The notes below the pieces were generated by a model, which worked only from the letters and a program-made list of their open reading frames with translations, was not told the origin of the DNA and made no database searches. The translations under genes were made by a program, and so were the position numbers. A stretch of 64,000 nt of DNA from Azorinus chamasolen (taxonomy: Eukaryota; Mollusca; Bivalvia; Cardiida; Solecurtidae), in NCBI GenBank assembly GCA_963576725.1, contig OY755242.1, positions 66,368,238 through 66,432,237 on the forward strand, read 5' to 3'. Below, in pieces: positions 11,035 through 23,352 of the stretch (positions are counted from its first letter, which is position 1; every line of letters begins with the position of its first letter).

Positions 11035-12020
11035 GAAAAAGTAGTAAAGTCAAGCAGGAAAAGCCACACACAAAACGCCACCATTACCAAAACACCTACA
11101 GAAAGCATATCAATTTATACTCATACACACATACAGTAGAAAGTCACATACAAGACGCAATCACCACCAACACATCAATAGACAGCATGTCACACACACA
11201 CAACCAAACACACGCAAACACACGAGAAGAACACAGAAAACACCAACAAATGCACGAGCACCAGAGACAAACATGAACAAAACACAAGTACAAATACACA
11301 AGACAAACAAAAGAAAGGGTGACAGAGAGAGAACCACCTTGGCACGGTCAGTAGCAAAATCACCACTGGGGGCTTAAACCGGTTTACGCACGTCCTAACC
11401 TCACACTTATCTCAAAGTCACCCTAGCTAAACAAACATTGTAAATAAAGGTATCCCCACCGGACTTCCCCAGAACATAGAAGACAATAATCACAGTACAA
11501 AATGTAAAACATTGCATAACAACTGTGAAAGTCCATCAAATATATACTCATTGACTTCGCTGAAGACAGAGCAACTGCAGGGAAGCCGTTAAGGACACGA
11601 CAGAGAAAAGGTAATACATGAGTCTGGTAAGCTCATCCCATTTCTGGGTTTAAGAGTATACCATCATAGAGTACTACCCTCGGCCTGTCATCGTGCAAGC
11701 AAAGAGGAAAGCGTAGCGAACGACTGTAAAGGGGTCGATAACCAAACATGTAGTGTTGCAACATAATAGCGTCATAACCTTTCTTCCTTAAAGTTTTAAT
11801 GCCTTTAATAAACAAATCGTGAAAATGGATATGACCATGAATTTTCCTAAGTTTGTAGATAACATCACCATAGAAATCTGGATAAGAAATAACTTGTTGC
11901 AGTAACGTCCGTAAATTGCATTTATATTTAATAATGAGGGGTAAATTTCGATAAGAGAATTTTGAAAAAGCTTTCCGAATGTTATTATATCTTTGGCCTT
12001 GGTTAACTCTTGTTAAGATG
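11035..12020 (-). mobile_element. Subfamily-2 Naiad fragment nested in N1
   Basis: The 3' tail (11035-11430), 3' UTR and last part of the RT ORF (about 11633-12035, containing FSYRNLPLIIKYKCN and DFYGDVIYKLRKI). N1 sequence continues on both sides: the GGATTTTCATTCAAAATACG region on the low-coordinate side and the LPPKPR-coding region on the high-coordinate side. This insertion is therefore younger than N1. The frame is damaged before the RT active site. Confidence 0.8.
11612..11676 (-). promoter_or_regulatory. SECIS-like element, subfamily 2
   Basis: Hairpin with ATGA (complement of 11664-11667), an 11-nt strand, AAA, a 4-bp apical helix CCCA-GAAA-UGGG, a return strand, and a 3' AGAC completing the GA quartet. 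The outer UAGUAC helix includes the ORF stop codon. Fits a type II eukaryotic SECIS. Confidence 0.7.
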
Positions 12021-12256
12021 CCTAAAGGAATATCTAGGTTTAGGTGGAAGAAGGTGTTCATTTGAGCTATAAAATGAAATACGTTTGTCAATTATATCAA
12101 AAATAAGTTTTGTTTCCAATTTGAAAGAGCATTAGACTCAACATGTTCTCTTCGACACCATTTAATGCTAACATTTTGCAAAGACTCAGCAATCTGACAT
12201 CAACAAGAGTTAAAATCTATCAAGGATTGTATTCTATATAATGGACCTTTATTAAT

Positions 12257-12325
12257 GAAAAAGTAGTAAAGTCAAGCAGGAAAGCCACACACGAATCGCC
12301 ACCATCACGCCAACATCACCAAAAC
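12257..12325 (-). mobile_element. Short subfamily-2 Naiad 3' tail
   Basis: About 70 bp matching the subfamily-2 tail (GAAAAAGTAGTAAAGTCAAG, CACACACGAATCGCCACC), inserted in N1 between the KGPKYR and IIKDKRLRSL coding parts. Confidence 0.65.
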
Positions 12326-12763
12326 ACTTTATTTCTTTATTAAGAAGAGATCGTAGACGTTTATCTTTAATCATCTCGAAGTTACCAGTAATCACATGAC
12401 CAGCCGGAGAAAAGCAAAACTTTGAGGTGACGCAATCTCAATTATCAGGAATATTATCATCAATATTAAATCGGCAACGATTTAATTATAGTTGAAAATT
12501 GTATTTCTGATGGGTTTATTATATTTGTAGCAGATAATCGGTGGTTCTGTATTTTTAAAGTATTTAGGAATAGTGTCAATTACATTTTTGTCTCTGAATA
12601 TAGTCTGGAGGTCAATAAAATCAATACCTTTATTAATAAAAGAGATTTTCAAAAAGAATCTTTGGTGTTCAGATAATTTGTCAATGTGTAGTCTGAGAAC
12701 ATGTAGAGTAAAGCTTTGTATAAATCTAGCCGTTCCTGTCAGGATCTGAACAACTAATATTCT

Positions 12764-12955
12764 GAAAATGGATGATCCCTCTAAAGCAAAAGTAGAAATG
12801 CAAAAAGAGAAAATTGCAGACTCGGTTTTATTGAGTCTGTTCATGAGTAGTAATTAAAAGTGCAACACTACTCACGCCCCCTAGCACCGGCTTAAGCAGT
12901 ATTCAATTTTCAAAACTAATAGCATGAAAACTAACGATCCCGAAGGACCAGAAAA
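12764..12955. repeat. Modular repeat D (alpha module) inserted in N1
   Basis: Carries GCAAAAAGAGAAAATTGCAG, GACTCGGTTTTATTGAGTCT, ACTCACGCCCCCTAGCACCG and GATCCCGAAGGACCAGAAAA. It splits the Naiad linker frame between the EQADKIIF and TARFIQSF codings, so its ends are defined against N6. Confidence 0.75.
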
Positions 12956-13149
12956 TGATTTTATCGGCTTGCTCGTCAATTTCTTTAAATGAAGATATTG
13001 ATAAGGAAGAAAGTCTAGAAAGCATGGCATGTTTATCAGAAGTGGTTTTCCTTCGATATACTTCTTTTAAGCATATAAATAATTTATCTTTGTAATTGTT
13101 AGACATTTTAAAACAAGTTGCAAGTACATTAACATATACTACTAATAAT

Positions 13150-13760
13150 TAGGAACATCAGTTGGGCGGTAAACATCAACAAATACAGTTGTATTATTGT
13201 AATCATTCGAATCTTTTTCCATGTAAATGTATTGAATGTATTATCCATACTGTTCGCGCATGTACATGCACAAACTAATACATATTAAATAACTGTGTTA
13301 TAAGACATTTTAAATGCCTGTTTATGGAACTCGATACTGCCATTTCCTCCTGATCGAAGTTGAAACTGCGTTCTGGAATTTATTACTTACCCGATATATT
13401 ACAGTAAAACGCTTTCAACAGCTTCATATTTTAATGTCACTACTTCAGCGCAAATAATATTTCCTTATTATGTTAAATCGTAAACTCAAATTTATGTCCA
13501 GTAGAATAGTGTTGTAATAAACCTATTCAACTAGATGTGTCGAAATACTCTGGCAAAAGTGCGAACGTTTCTGCCGTAGTGGTTTGTAACCCTGTTTACC
13601 CGCTGCTGCGAGCATATTTCATCCAATCACATCGCTACATGTGTAATCTGCGAAGAAATATGATACCCGATGCTCATTGGTCAAGCAGCGTTTCGTATAT
13701 TAAACAGACACTGCATCTACAATGCAATGCACTTCATCTACCATGCAATGTTGTAAAACA
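13150..13760. repeat. Inverted copy of a duplicated segment
   Basis: Reverse-complement match to about 21740-22390 and to 52680-53140: shared CAGAATGCAGTTTCAA, TCTACTGGACATAAATTTGA and AGCGGGTAAACAG on the complementary strand. No recognisable gene. Confidence 0.7.
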
Positions 13761-13882
13761 TCATAATATCCTCACATCGTTTGCTTATAGTATCTAGACG
13801 CTTATGATTCAACTATAATAGTGCATTTGCATAGATACTGTACGTATTTTTTGCAATTATTTGTGCATGTGTACGTACGTGC

Positions 13883-14162
<280 letters not shown>

Positions 14163-14365
14163 CAAAAATGTCGCCCCGTTCTTCATACTCAGTTTTTTCT
14201 GGTCCTACCGAGTCATTAGTTTCAATGTCATTAGCTATGGAAATTGAATACCGCTTAAGCCGGTGCTAGGGGGGCATGAATAGTGTTGCACTTTTAATAA
14301 CTGCTCATGGACAGGTTCAATAAAACCGAGTCTGTAATTTTCTTGGTTTGTTTTGCATTGGAGCT
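14163..14365. repeat. Modular repeat D, partial
   Basis: GTCGCCCCGTTCTTCATACT, CCGCTTAAGCCGGTGCTAGG, CAATAAAACCGAGTCTGTAA. Both the end of the beta module and the alpha module are recognisable. Confidence 0.7.
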
Positions 14366-14639
14366 TTAAATTAAAAAAAAATAAAAATATACAGTAACAC
14401 GAAAATTTGTAAGAAGTGTGCCAATATGGAATATAATTTCTGGATAGCTTGAAGTTTTAAATTGTGAACTTGGCCTTTGAAAAACAGGCCCGTATTTCGC
14501 CTTAAGATTTTCCATTCTTTCTTTCATATTTTGTGCCAGGGCAGGAACCATTAACGAATGCTTTAATGTCTGTAATCTGTTGCATTTATCTCAATGCTCA
14601 ATGGTAAGTCAGCATTGCATTAACAAGTGACACGACACA

Positions 14640-15190
14640 GCATTCCATTAGATACTTGAAGGTACAAATGTACATGTATGAGTCATGCAGGAAACACCAC
14701 ATACAAATACACACAGCCACCCGAACAGCACCACGACAGAAAAAGCAAATGTACATGTATGTCAAAAGACACAAAGAGACGCACGAAAACAAAAGAAAAA
14801 ATAGGGGGAATATGGAAATACCGCCTTGGAACGGTCAGTGACAATGGTGACGAGGGGTTAAACCGGTTTAGGGGCACCCAACCTCACACTTATTCCATCC
14901 CCACCCTAAAAGACAAACTGCGAAAATAAACGTATCCCTTCTCTCAGACTAATCTACCACAACCGCGATGGCAAATACACTGGTAAATTGCATGTAAAAC
15001 GGGAATATATTTAAGTGAAACAAACTGGACCCACTTATCGCTAGTGTACTGAATGATTGAGCTGCAAACAGAGTAAATGTAGAAATGTAATAAAGGGTGC
15101 GACAAATACGTTTCCGGATTTAAGAGGTCGTCTTCATAGAGTACTAAGCCTTCCCGTCGGCGTACATGAAAAGATTGCAGCGTGAATGTC
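14640..15190 (-). mobile_element. Naiad-like 3' end N2
   Basis: 3' tail plus 3' UTR and the last RT codons. Shared landmarks on the complement are the start GAGTCATGCAGGAAACACCA, the motif TTAAACCGGTTTA and the final coding part next to the stop. The hairpin (about 15114-15150) keeps ATGA and the apical UCCG-GAAA-CG but lost its 3' half to a deletion. Confidence 0.8.
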
Positions 15191-15264
15191 AACTGAAAAC
15201 GGGTTTACAAGACATGAGTTTGACTTAACGGTACCGACTTCCTCGTCTGCTTGACACAGCATTT

Positions 15265-15480
15265 CATGAGATACTTGAAGGTGCAAATGTACATGTATGA
15301 GTCATGCAGGAAACACCACATACAAATACACACAGCCACCCCAACAGCACCACGACAGAAAAAAGCAAATGTACATGCATATCAAAAGACACAAAGAGAC
15401 GCACAAAAACAAAAGAAAGCATAGGGGGAATATGGAAGTACCGCCTTTGAACGGTCAGTGGCAATAGTGACAATAGTTTG
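15265..15480 (-). mobile_element. Naiad-like 3' tail N3
   Basis: A second tail in the same orientation directly after N2, with a matching upstream context (GATACTTGAAGGTRCAAATG), so the two form a tandem pair. Confidence 0.75.
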
Positions 15481-16300
15481 ACCTTTACTTGCTGTGGCGA
15501 TGGCAGACCTCTGCTTATCTGGTCACTGTGGTGGATACTGGAACAACAGTTTGCTAAAACCTAATAGGGGTTAAGAGATTATGGAATGGACAAGGTTGTG
15601 ATAAACAACTGGAACAATTTACCGCATCTTTACACGACTGACACTTTGAACTACTTAGTGAAAAGTTCCTCTTCTGGCTCTATGATACTTCTGTCTCCTC
15701 TACTGTTAACTCTATGCAATCATCTGAACTGACTTGAACGACCGAAATGAATTCTCCGTCAACATTCGTTAGAATACGAGTACATGCAATTTAGATCTTG
15801 AGTGTCGGCATCAGCCATTTAAATTGTTAATATTGGATGATTGTATCGTTACAGCTGATAATATTAATTGAAATACCAACTATAGTGTTCTTATGGTGCA
15901 TGGAACGATTGGTTGTATAAATGAATGATATAACATCATTATCAATGTAGTCAGTAATAAAATATATCATTTGAGAACTTAATAAACCAATTAATAAACG
16001 AATAAGTATCCTAGCAGACATACAACGTTATTTAAACATTGACCTAGCATTGATGCAACACTGTGTGTTCTGTGTAAGCAACGATACGAACGACAAGATG
16101 CATACAACGTTAGTATGCATCTTCAATCATTACTGATAACAACCTGGACATATAAATGAAAAGAATCGAAATAGATCCGAACCTCGCCCTCTTTACGGTC
16201 CATGCTTCTTTTTCACCATGCTGTTTAATCTTATAAATGCGGGACAAACTGTACAGAACTACTATGGCTCTTCTGATCAGGCTCTGCATTGTTTGTCATT
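15475..16300. repeat. Duplicated segment, copy 1
   Basis: Direct-orientation match to about 49280-49990 (CCTTTACTTGCTGTGGCGAT, AGAGATTATGGAATGGACAA, TTGGATGATTGTATCGTTAC). No gene recognised in either copy. Confidence 0.7.
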
Positions 16301-16559
16301 CACAATCCTCTAGCAAGTTTAAGCAGTTCATACTGATAGGCTATTCCACTTTAAAAACAACAACAACTGTATTGAAAGGATTAGATATCACTGTACCTAT
16401 GAATAAACAATAATAAATCGTTTAAATAGAACACTAACTCTATGATTTGACTATAACAATGCTTTCGAATAGTATAGGAACAAGTGTATATTCACTTAAC
16501 TTCACCTCTCCCGTAACCTAGTCGGTCGTAGGTCATCTTAGCCGACTTCATGACAATCT

Positions 16560-17330
16560 TTTTTCCTCTTTGTCCATGTTGCAAAACTCAAAGCTGTCCA
16601 CTTCTTGGTGTTATATTCTCATCTCTTCCTTTGTCTTCATCGCTTTCTTGTTCCATTAATTGTTCCTTGGAGACAGTATGATGGTGATGACCATAACATA
16701 TCAACTTGCTATTCTTAACTATAGTGAGAAGCTCTTCAAAAGGGCGAATCAGTGCCCGAACCTGACTTCGAACCTCTTCATTGGTGATGTGGTCCATGTA
16801 AGAGATGTTTAGGATCCTTCTGTAGCATCTCATATCTAACGATTGGAATTGTCTCTCAAATGCCGCTATCTGCGTCCATGTCTCACGGGCGAATTGAAGC
16901 GACACGAGGGCGCATAAGTCTCATCTTGGAGTGAAATGTTCCTGTCCTTCCAAACGGACTTCATATTTGCAAGGGCAGCTAACATTGTGCAACTCTAGCT
17001 AACATTTCAGGCTTAGAGCATTCCTCTGTCATGATAGATCTAGGTACTTGAAGGTTAATGCCGTCTCCAGCATGTGTCCATTACTCTCTATATTATCTCC
17101 AAGTTCATCGGTGGTGTTCCTCATGAGCTTGGCCTTCTCAACACGCATCTCCATCCCAAACTAAGTGGATGCTTGGCCAGTCATTGCACTAAGTCATTGA
17201 ATTCCTGTAAAATTCCAGCAAGTCGAACAATATCATCTACAAAGCGCAGGTTTGTGATGTTTCTACCTCCAATACTGACAGTTCAGTGTATATTATTAAT
17301 GAATAACTAACCTGTACATATACTCAGAAT
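16560..17330 (-). pseudogene. LINE reverse-transcriptase relic, C-terminal half
   Basis: On the minus strand, 16588-16905 reads FQSLDMRCYRRILNISYMDH and ITNEEVRSQV, close to the widespread LINE signature EMRCYRRLLNISYKDHVTNEEV. Upstream (about 17070-17300) broken frames give NITNLRFVDDI, which contains the DD of the RT active site, and LAGILQEFNDLV. Stops and frameshifts separate the pieces, so it is not functional. The LINE clade was not determined. Confidence 0.8.
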
Positions 17331-17785
17331 CTGACCAATTAGATACTTGAGAATGATCTAAGACATCGGGGCCTAAAATCGTCAGTTCTTCACCAAAACC
17401 CTATACTGTGACCACTCTTTAGAATAGTCTCTTCCTCATAGCTGCTAAGAGGTTATGGAATGGGTAAACATGTGATGGATAAGTTAGGCAATGGCCAACT
17501 CTTTTAAACAAAACTAACTCTTTCGACTATTTGACTGAAAGCAATGTATACTAAACCAAATTTCTAAACCGCCACTAAGTATTTATGCAAAGAATTTCGT
17601 CCTCTTTGGACAGATAAAAGTCAAACTGTGTACACGTACAAAACAACAGACTTAGGATTGTAAAGTTCTGAAAGTAAACTAGAAAATTTGCATAAATACT
17701 AAGTGTGACAGTCAAGAACATTTGTTTAGTACACTTGTTTCAAAATACAATGGAACTTTAAATCTCGTTTTGCAACAACATACAC

Positions 17786-17980
17786 ACATGCATACATGCA
17801 TACATGCATACATACATACATACATACATACATACATACATACATACATACATACATACATACATACATACATACATACATACATACATACATACATCCA
17901 TCCATCCATCCATCCATCCATACATACATACATACATATATACATACATACATACATACATACATACATACATACAGACG

Positions 17981-18024
<44 letters not shown>

Positions 18025-18420
18025 TACGTACGTACGTACGTACATACATACATACATACATACGTACATACATACATACATGCATACATGTATACATGCA
18101 TACATGCATACATGCATACATACATACATACATACATACATACATACATACATACATACATACATACATGCATACATGCATACATGCATACATGCATACA
18201 TGCATGCATGCATGCATACATGCATACATACATACATACATACATACATACATACATACATACATACATACATACATACATACATACATACATACATACA
18301 TACATACATACATACATACATACAAACATACATACATACATAGGTAAGCAGGCAGACAGACAGACAGACAGACAGACAGGAAGGCAGGCAGGCAGGCAGA
18401 CATACAGACAGACAGACATA
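17786..18420. repeat. Long ACAT/GCGT/CAGA microsatellite
   Basis: About 635 bp of TACA units with internal (CATC), (GCGT) and (TGCA) variants, ending in CAGA/GGCA units. It is open in several frames on both strands only because the 4-bp unit lacks stops. Confidence 0.97.
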
Positions 18421-18423
18421 CAA

Positions 18424-18690
18424 CATTATCGGTGCAAACTTTTTCTTTTTGGGCGGGAATGGAATATATTGTGTGAGGCGCCCATAAACCGGTTTAACCC
18501 CCAGTGACCATTGTCACAGACCGTTCCTAGGTGGTACTTCCATATTCCCCCTATTGTTTGTTTGTTATGTCTTTGTGCGTATATTTGTGTCTTCTGATAT
18601 GCATGTACATTTACTGTTTTGTTGTGGTGTTGTTCGGGTGGCTTTGTGTTTTGTTTGTGGTGTTTCCTGCATGACTCATGCATGACTTTG
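18424..18690 (+). mobile_element. Naiad-like 3' tail N4 joined to microsatellite
   Basis: A 5'-truncated element starting at the end of the CAGA repeat: GGCGCCCATAAACCGGTTTA, CCGTTCCTAGGTGGTACTTC, GTGGTGTTTCCTGCATGACT. It fits the reported preference of Naiads for microsatellites. Confidence 0.8.
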
Positions 18691-19229
18691 ATAGCTATTT
18701 TCTATATAACAGTAGTATGCGCAATGTATAAGTCCTTATTAAAGTCGTCGCTATACTTTAAAACACCAATTTTGGATCTATAAATTGCAGATAGAACAAA
18801 GACGTGCATTTAATTTAAATCCTAATGCATGCATGTATTGGTTCTGTTAGATTTTATTACTTTCAAGCCTAATAAGTTTGTTTTGATGTTGGATTAGTTG
18901 TAATTAAACTCTTGTCGGCCAGGGGATAGAGGAATTGCTGTTTACTGTGTATGTATGCCTACTTGAGCTAAATATACTGAAGTATTGTTATCCCTATATT
19001 CTTCTTTTACTAACACAAACTTTGGACATGGCATCCAGTTATGTACACTTGTTAGTATTTATTTAAAAATCGATGATCTAGCCAGTATATTTGCCCAAAT
19101 ACATGTACCTTCATTATTGTACCTCAGCGATTCTACAAACAATTATTCCAAGGAGAGGGTGGGGTCCATGCCTTAAGCCTTCCCTAGCATTGATGCGTAT
19201 CCAAGAATTAGGGCCAGGCACGCTCCTCG
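18691..19229. other. Unassigned non-coding stretch
   Basis: No gene or recurring repeat recognised before the LINE relic. Confidence 0.4.
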
Positions 19230-20390
19230 CAGGTGGACCAGAGCTCAAGTCTTATGGTTTTATTTTTTGTTAACGACATCATGAAAAATATTAAGTATTA
19301 ATTCAATCATTGAAGGTTTGTTTTCTATAAACGAAAAGAAAGTTTACTTATTAATGTTTTGTGATGACGCGGTTGTATTCGTAGACACGCCCCGGGACAC
19401 TACAATCGATAATTAGATACATATTACCAAACATTGGATATAAAGATCATAACCAACAAAACTAAGATTGTGTTTTTCGAAACAGCACATCATTCAAGAT
19501 ACAATTTTATGATTAACAATACTGTTTTAGATATTGTTGAATCATTTAAATATGCGGGAGTAAAACTCTTTAAAACGAAAATTGGTCTAGAACACAACAT
19601 TATTTAGCACAATATTCAAAACATGTATTTCGTAAAATATTTATAGTTTTTAACCACAAAGAGTTAACAATAACTGACAGATGCAGACTGTTTGATATAT
19701 GGTGAGATCTATTCATAACCCTTCTCTTGCTGAATTTTAAAATACATTTCTCCTTCTTGACCCATGCCCTGTTGTATAATTACATTTATCTTCACTGTGT
19801 ACAAATATTTCGTTCTGCAATCACAGCTGTGGAGTGCACTGGTTGCACAATCAACGTGTAAATAGTACAGACCCTGATGAGACAGCTCCTGCAGGAGCTG
19901 TCTCATCTGGGTCTTCACTATTTACAGGTAGGTATATTGACGTGAATAGCAAGCGAAGGATTAACTATAGTGAAGTGGATTGGGGATATCATAAACGTAA
20001 ATATATAGACCTGATACACCGTAACAGATTTAAAGATTTAGGAGAACTAGGTAAACAGTCACTTAACATTCAAAGAAACTACACAATTCTTAAAAGATTC
20101 CCTTTCTCTAGTAAATTTCGGTAGATTTATTAAAAACTGTTGGGTCTAAAATAATCAGCACTAAGATAATTCAGTCTTTAAAATGATATACACACATGAT
20201 ACTGAAAATGACACTATATATGGAGGAATGAATTGGGCTTATCAAATAAAACATTTACTCGTGGAAACTGGTATGGCTAACCTATAACAAACTGAGGATA
20301 GCTTGAACACTGGTCTAAGTTTAAAAAAGATCACACAAATTATTCTCGACACTATTATGCATTCCTGATGTGGGAGTGTGAATAATTCAA
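19230..20390 (+). pseudogene. LINE reverse-transcriptase relic, split by a MITE
   Basis: Decayed frames give ELKSYGFIF, EGLFSINEKKVYLLMFCDDA (the FADD-type RT active site, here FCDD) and VVFVDTPRDT. NKTKIVFF, ESFKYAGVKLFKT and, after the MITE at 19715-19964, DWGYHKRKYIDLIHRNRFKD follow. The order is that of a non-LTR RT with its thumb region. Many frameshifts. A shorter piece of the same element recurs at 50690-50860. Confidence 0.75.
19715..19964. mobile_element. piggyBac-like MITE family A, copy 3
   Basis: A 250-bp copy inside the LINE relic. The left flank is ATAA, the right TTAA, and the ends are CCCTTCTCTTGCT and AGCAAGCGAAGGA. It keeps the central GAGACAGCTCCTGCAGGAGC palindrome. Confidence 0.85.
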
Positions 20391-20466
20391 AACTTCTTTC
20401 ATCGTATTGTGTTTATGAAAACAAAATAAAAAAAAGAAACATATATTAGCTATATCAAACCAAATA

Positions 20467-20641
20467 CAGTAAAACCTCTCTATAACGGCCACTAAATTAC
20501 ACCAAGTATGTTGTGTTAAAGGCGGGTGGATGCTTAGAGCAGGAGCGTTCTGGGGTTTTTTCACCTTGCTTTAAGCAGCCACCTGTCCTAAATACCAACT
20601 TATTAACAAATTTTAGTGGCCGTTATAGAATGGTTTTATTG
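20467..20641. mobile_element. pogo/Tigger-like palindromic MITE family E, copy 2
   Basis: TA-flanked, begins CAGTAAAACCTCTCTATAAC, and ends AGTGGCCGTTATAGAATGGT plus decayed terminus. A shorter stem loop than copy 1. Confidence 0.8.
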
Positions 20642-20924
20642 TACATGTACATTTACAAATTCGTTAACAACGTTATGATTATCATGACATGATTTCGAAA
20701 TAGAAGCAGAAAGTTACACAACTGCAGAATGAATGCTATTGAAGACGAATATCACTTCATATTAGTATATCAAAAATACAAAAAAAACTCAGACAAAAGT
20801 ACTTTAAACCATATTTCTGCAACTGGCCAACTGTCAATACATTTTCTAATATCATGTCAACAGACTCCAAATAGACAATCAACAACTTTGCCTCGTACTT
20901 GATTCTCGGTGTTGTTACAGTTTC

Positions 20925-21112
20925 TGGTCCTTCGGGATCATTAGGTTTTATGTTATTAGCTTTGAAAATTGAATACTGCTTAAGCCGGTTCTGGGCGTGA
21001 GTAGTGTTTCACTTTTAATTACTACTCATGACCAGACTCAATAAAACCACGAGTCTGCAATTTTCTCTTTTTGCATTTCTACTTTTGCTTTCGAAGGATC
21101 ACCCATATTCAG
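20925..21112. repeat. Modular repeat D, alpha module
   Basis: TTCTGGTCCTTCGGGATCAT, GCTTAAGCCGGTTCTGGGCG, GAGTCTGCAATTTTCTCTTT, ending CGAAGGATCACCCATATTCA. Confidence 0.75.
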
Positions 21113-21834
21113 AATATTTGTCTTAATTGTTATATTGCGTATTTGAATTAAGATCTAAAAATGAAAATTGATGATACAATTTTCTTACCGACAACCTAAA
21201 AAAAAGTATATGGAGCGTTTCCACTATAATGTATAATTAACATGTACTTAACAATTTCGTCAATTCTGTATTGGCTATACATGTATTTATGCTTTATGCA
21301 ACTTAATGCCAAATAAAATGTATGCTATGTTATGTTATGATGTTATGTTATGTTATGTTATGTTAATAAGTCGCAGGCACATCAACAACATTTCGTTCTT
21401 AAAATGAATAGGATTTCTATAATAATACATTTTATTATATGTTTGCTGAGTCTGAATTTAAACCGGGTTGCAAATATAAGGTGGTAGTCATCTCGTTATT
21501 GAAATAATTGCAAAACGTGCAATATCTTTGAGGATCTATAATTACATTTGAATCATAATCGTCCAAATAATAAGCAGACGATGCAAAGCTATTCGGATGC
21601 TTTATACACATTGCACGGTAGATTAATTCGCATTTGATGTATGTAAATGTCTGCTTGATTATACAAAACTCTGACGTTGTCCTCTCACTTGACCAATGAT
21701 CATCGGATCTCAGGTTTTGTCACTAACAACACATATAACAATATGATTGGACGACGGCGTTGGGCAAAATGGTAGAATTATGCTCACAGCAGCGGGTAAA
21801 CAGTGTTATAAGCCGCTACGGAAGAACTGTTCAT

Positions 21835-22190
21835 ACTTGTGCCAGAGCATTTCGACACATCTAGTTGAATAGGTTTATTACAAAACTATTCTACTGGACA
21901 TACATTTGAGTTTACGATTAAACATTATAAGGAAATATTATTTTGTTATAGTAGTGACAGTAAAATATGAAGATGTTGAAAGCGTTTTACTGTAATATAT
22001 CGGGTAAGTACTATTTATACTTGTGCCAGAGTATTTCCACACATCTAGTTGAATAGGTTTATTACAAAACTATTCTACTGGACATAAATTTGAGTTTACA
22101 ATTAAACATTTTAAGGAAATATTATTCTGCTGAAGTTGTTAAAAGCGTTTTACTGTAATCTATCGGGTAAGTACAAGTATTCCAGAATGC
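21835..22190. repeat. Tandem duplication of about 170 bp
   Basis: Two successive copies of a unit beginning ACTTGTGCCAGAG and ending ATCGGGTAAGTAC. The related block at 52760-52900 has one unit. Each unit ends in a splice-donor-like GTAAGTA, but no exon was supported. Confidence 0.75.
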
Positions 22191-22974
22191 AGTATCAACT
22201 TTGGACAGGAGGACAAGGCATCATTGGGTTCTATATACGGGCATTTGCAATGTCCTATAACACGGTTATTTAATATGTATTATTCTGTTGTGCATGTATT
22301 TGTGCGTGCCTATGCTCGAACGTATACACACATTCCAAGCATGTTTATTGATTGATTACAATAATACAAATGTATTTGTTTATTCACCGCATGAATGGTA
22401 TGCTTTATTATTACATGTATTAGTTTATATTAAATGCAGAGTGCCAATTGAAACAGCGTCAGAGCCTAGATTCCATAAACAGACCGTATTAAATGGATGC
22501 AATCACGATTAATCATATTCCTGGTGGTTGTCAAAATGGTTGTCTTAATAAGATGGCATTTTCAATTATGTTTGTATTCCATTAATTACTTAGGAAATCA
22601 GTCATACATTGTGGCAGAATCATAATTAATCATGTTCTTGTAAGTCGTCCAATTAAGTGGTGTTTTCATCGAGACATGGATCCAAGGTTATAAAACTCCT
22701 GAGTCTGAGTCTGAGATCATTCTCTGAGATTAGGTTTTCAAAACTGATTAAGTTGTAGAACTATGGTGGCATATTTCTGACACCACTTAACTTTCATGAA
22801 CATTTTCTAAATAATATCTCACATGATTATACAATAAATGGAAAGTGGAAACTTTTCATAAAAACCTGATAATTATCTTATCAAGTCAAAAGTAAGCAAC
22901 GCCAAACTTTTCTCCAAAACTTTCTTACTGACCTATCTAAAATAGATATCCTGTTATATGTCCTTACACAATAA

Positions 22975-23116
22975 TGGGTCACTATATATGCGCAAAACAA
23001 AAAGAAATGGAATATAACAATTCCAGCCCTTTTACGACAGCCTCCTTTACTCTCGGTAGCTACGCTTCCCTCTTTGCTTGCACGATGACAGGCCGAGGGC
23101 AGTACTCTATGAGTAT
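22975..23116 (+). mobile_element. Naiad-like fragment N5, subfamily 2
   Basis: Encodes the end of the ORF (SYASLFACTMTGRG) and the first bases of the hairpin (GCAGTACTCTATGA), then is cut off at about 23116 by AT-rich DNA. It lies about 240 bp upstream of gene B. Confidence 0.75.
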
Positions 23117-23325
23117 TAATATATTTATTATACAATATATATATTTATTCAATATACTATAAATATATAAAATATATATTTATTCAATATACGTTAAATA
23201 TATAAGATATATAATAAATATATATTTTATACAATGAGTATATAAAATATACAATAAATATATAGAATGATAAAATAAATATATAAAATTATACAATAAA
23301 TATATATTTTTACAATATTGCAACA
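23117..23325. repeat. AT-rich tandem repeat upstream of gene B
   Basis: AAATATATA/ATACAATAAATATATA-type units. It fills the space between the Naiad fragment and the gene B start, so any core promoter would have to lie within it. Confidence 0.85.
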
Positions 23326-23352
23326 CCTGACACGCCATACATTGTATTTACC

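Larger units (their letters stand above)
8866..13060 (-). mobile_element. Naiad-like element N1, with nested insertions
   Basis: Read on the minus strand, this copy runs from the EN-RT linker (about 13060-12440) through the CxC region, the RT and the 3' tail (8866-9340). Three kinds of DNA interrupt it: modular repeat D at 12764-12955 and 10458-10606, a subfamily-2 Naiad at 11035-12020, and short Naiad tail pieces at 12257-12325 and 10772-10805. The 9575-10144 frame encodes RT motif B (IGIPMGTNCAPLVAYLFLYC) and catalytic YLDD. In-frame TGA codons lie at 12438-12440 (TGA-D-C replacing CxC) and 10961-10963, the same sites as in the best copy N6. The GIY-YIG part is absent. Penelope-like identity rests on the PADKA, PKLHK and CxC landmarks. 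Confidence 0.8.

Noticed and set aside
17712..18507. Open frames of 180-260 codons on both strands
   Set aside because: They are translations of the ACAT/GCGT microsatellite (MYVC/HTYI repeats), open because the 4-bp unit has no stop.
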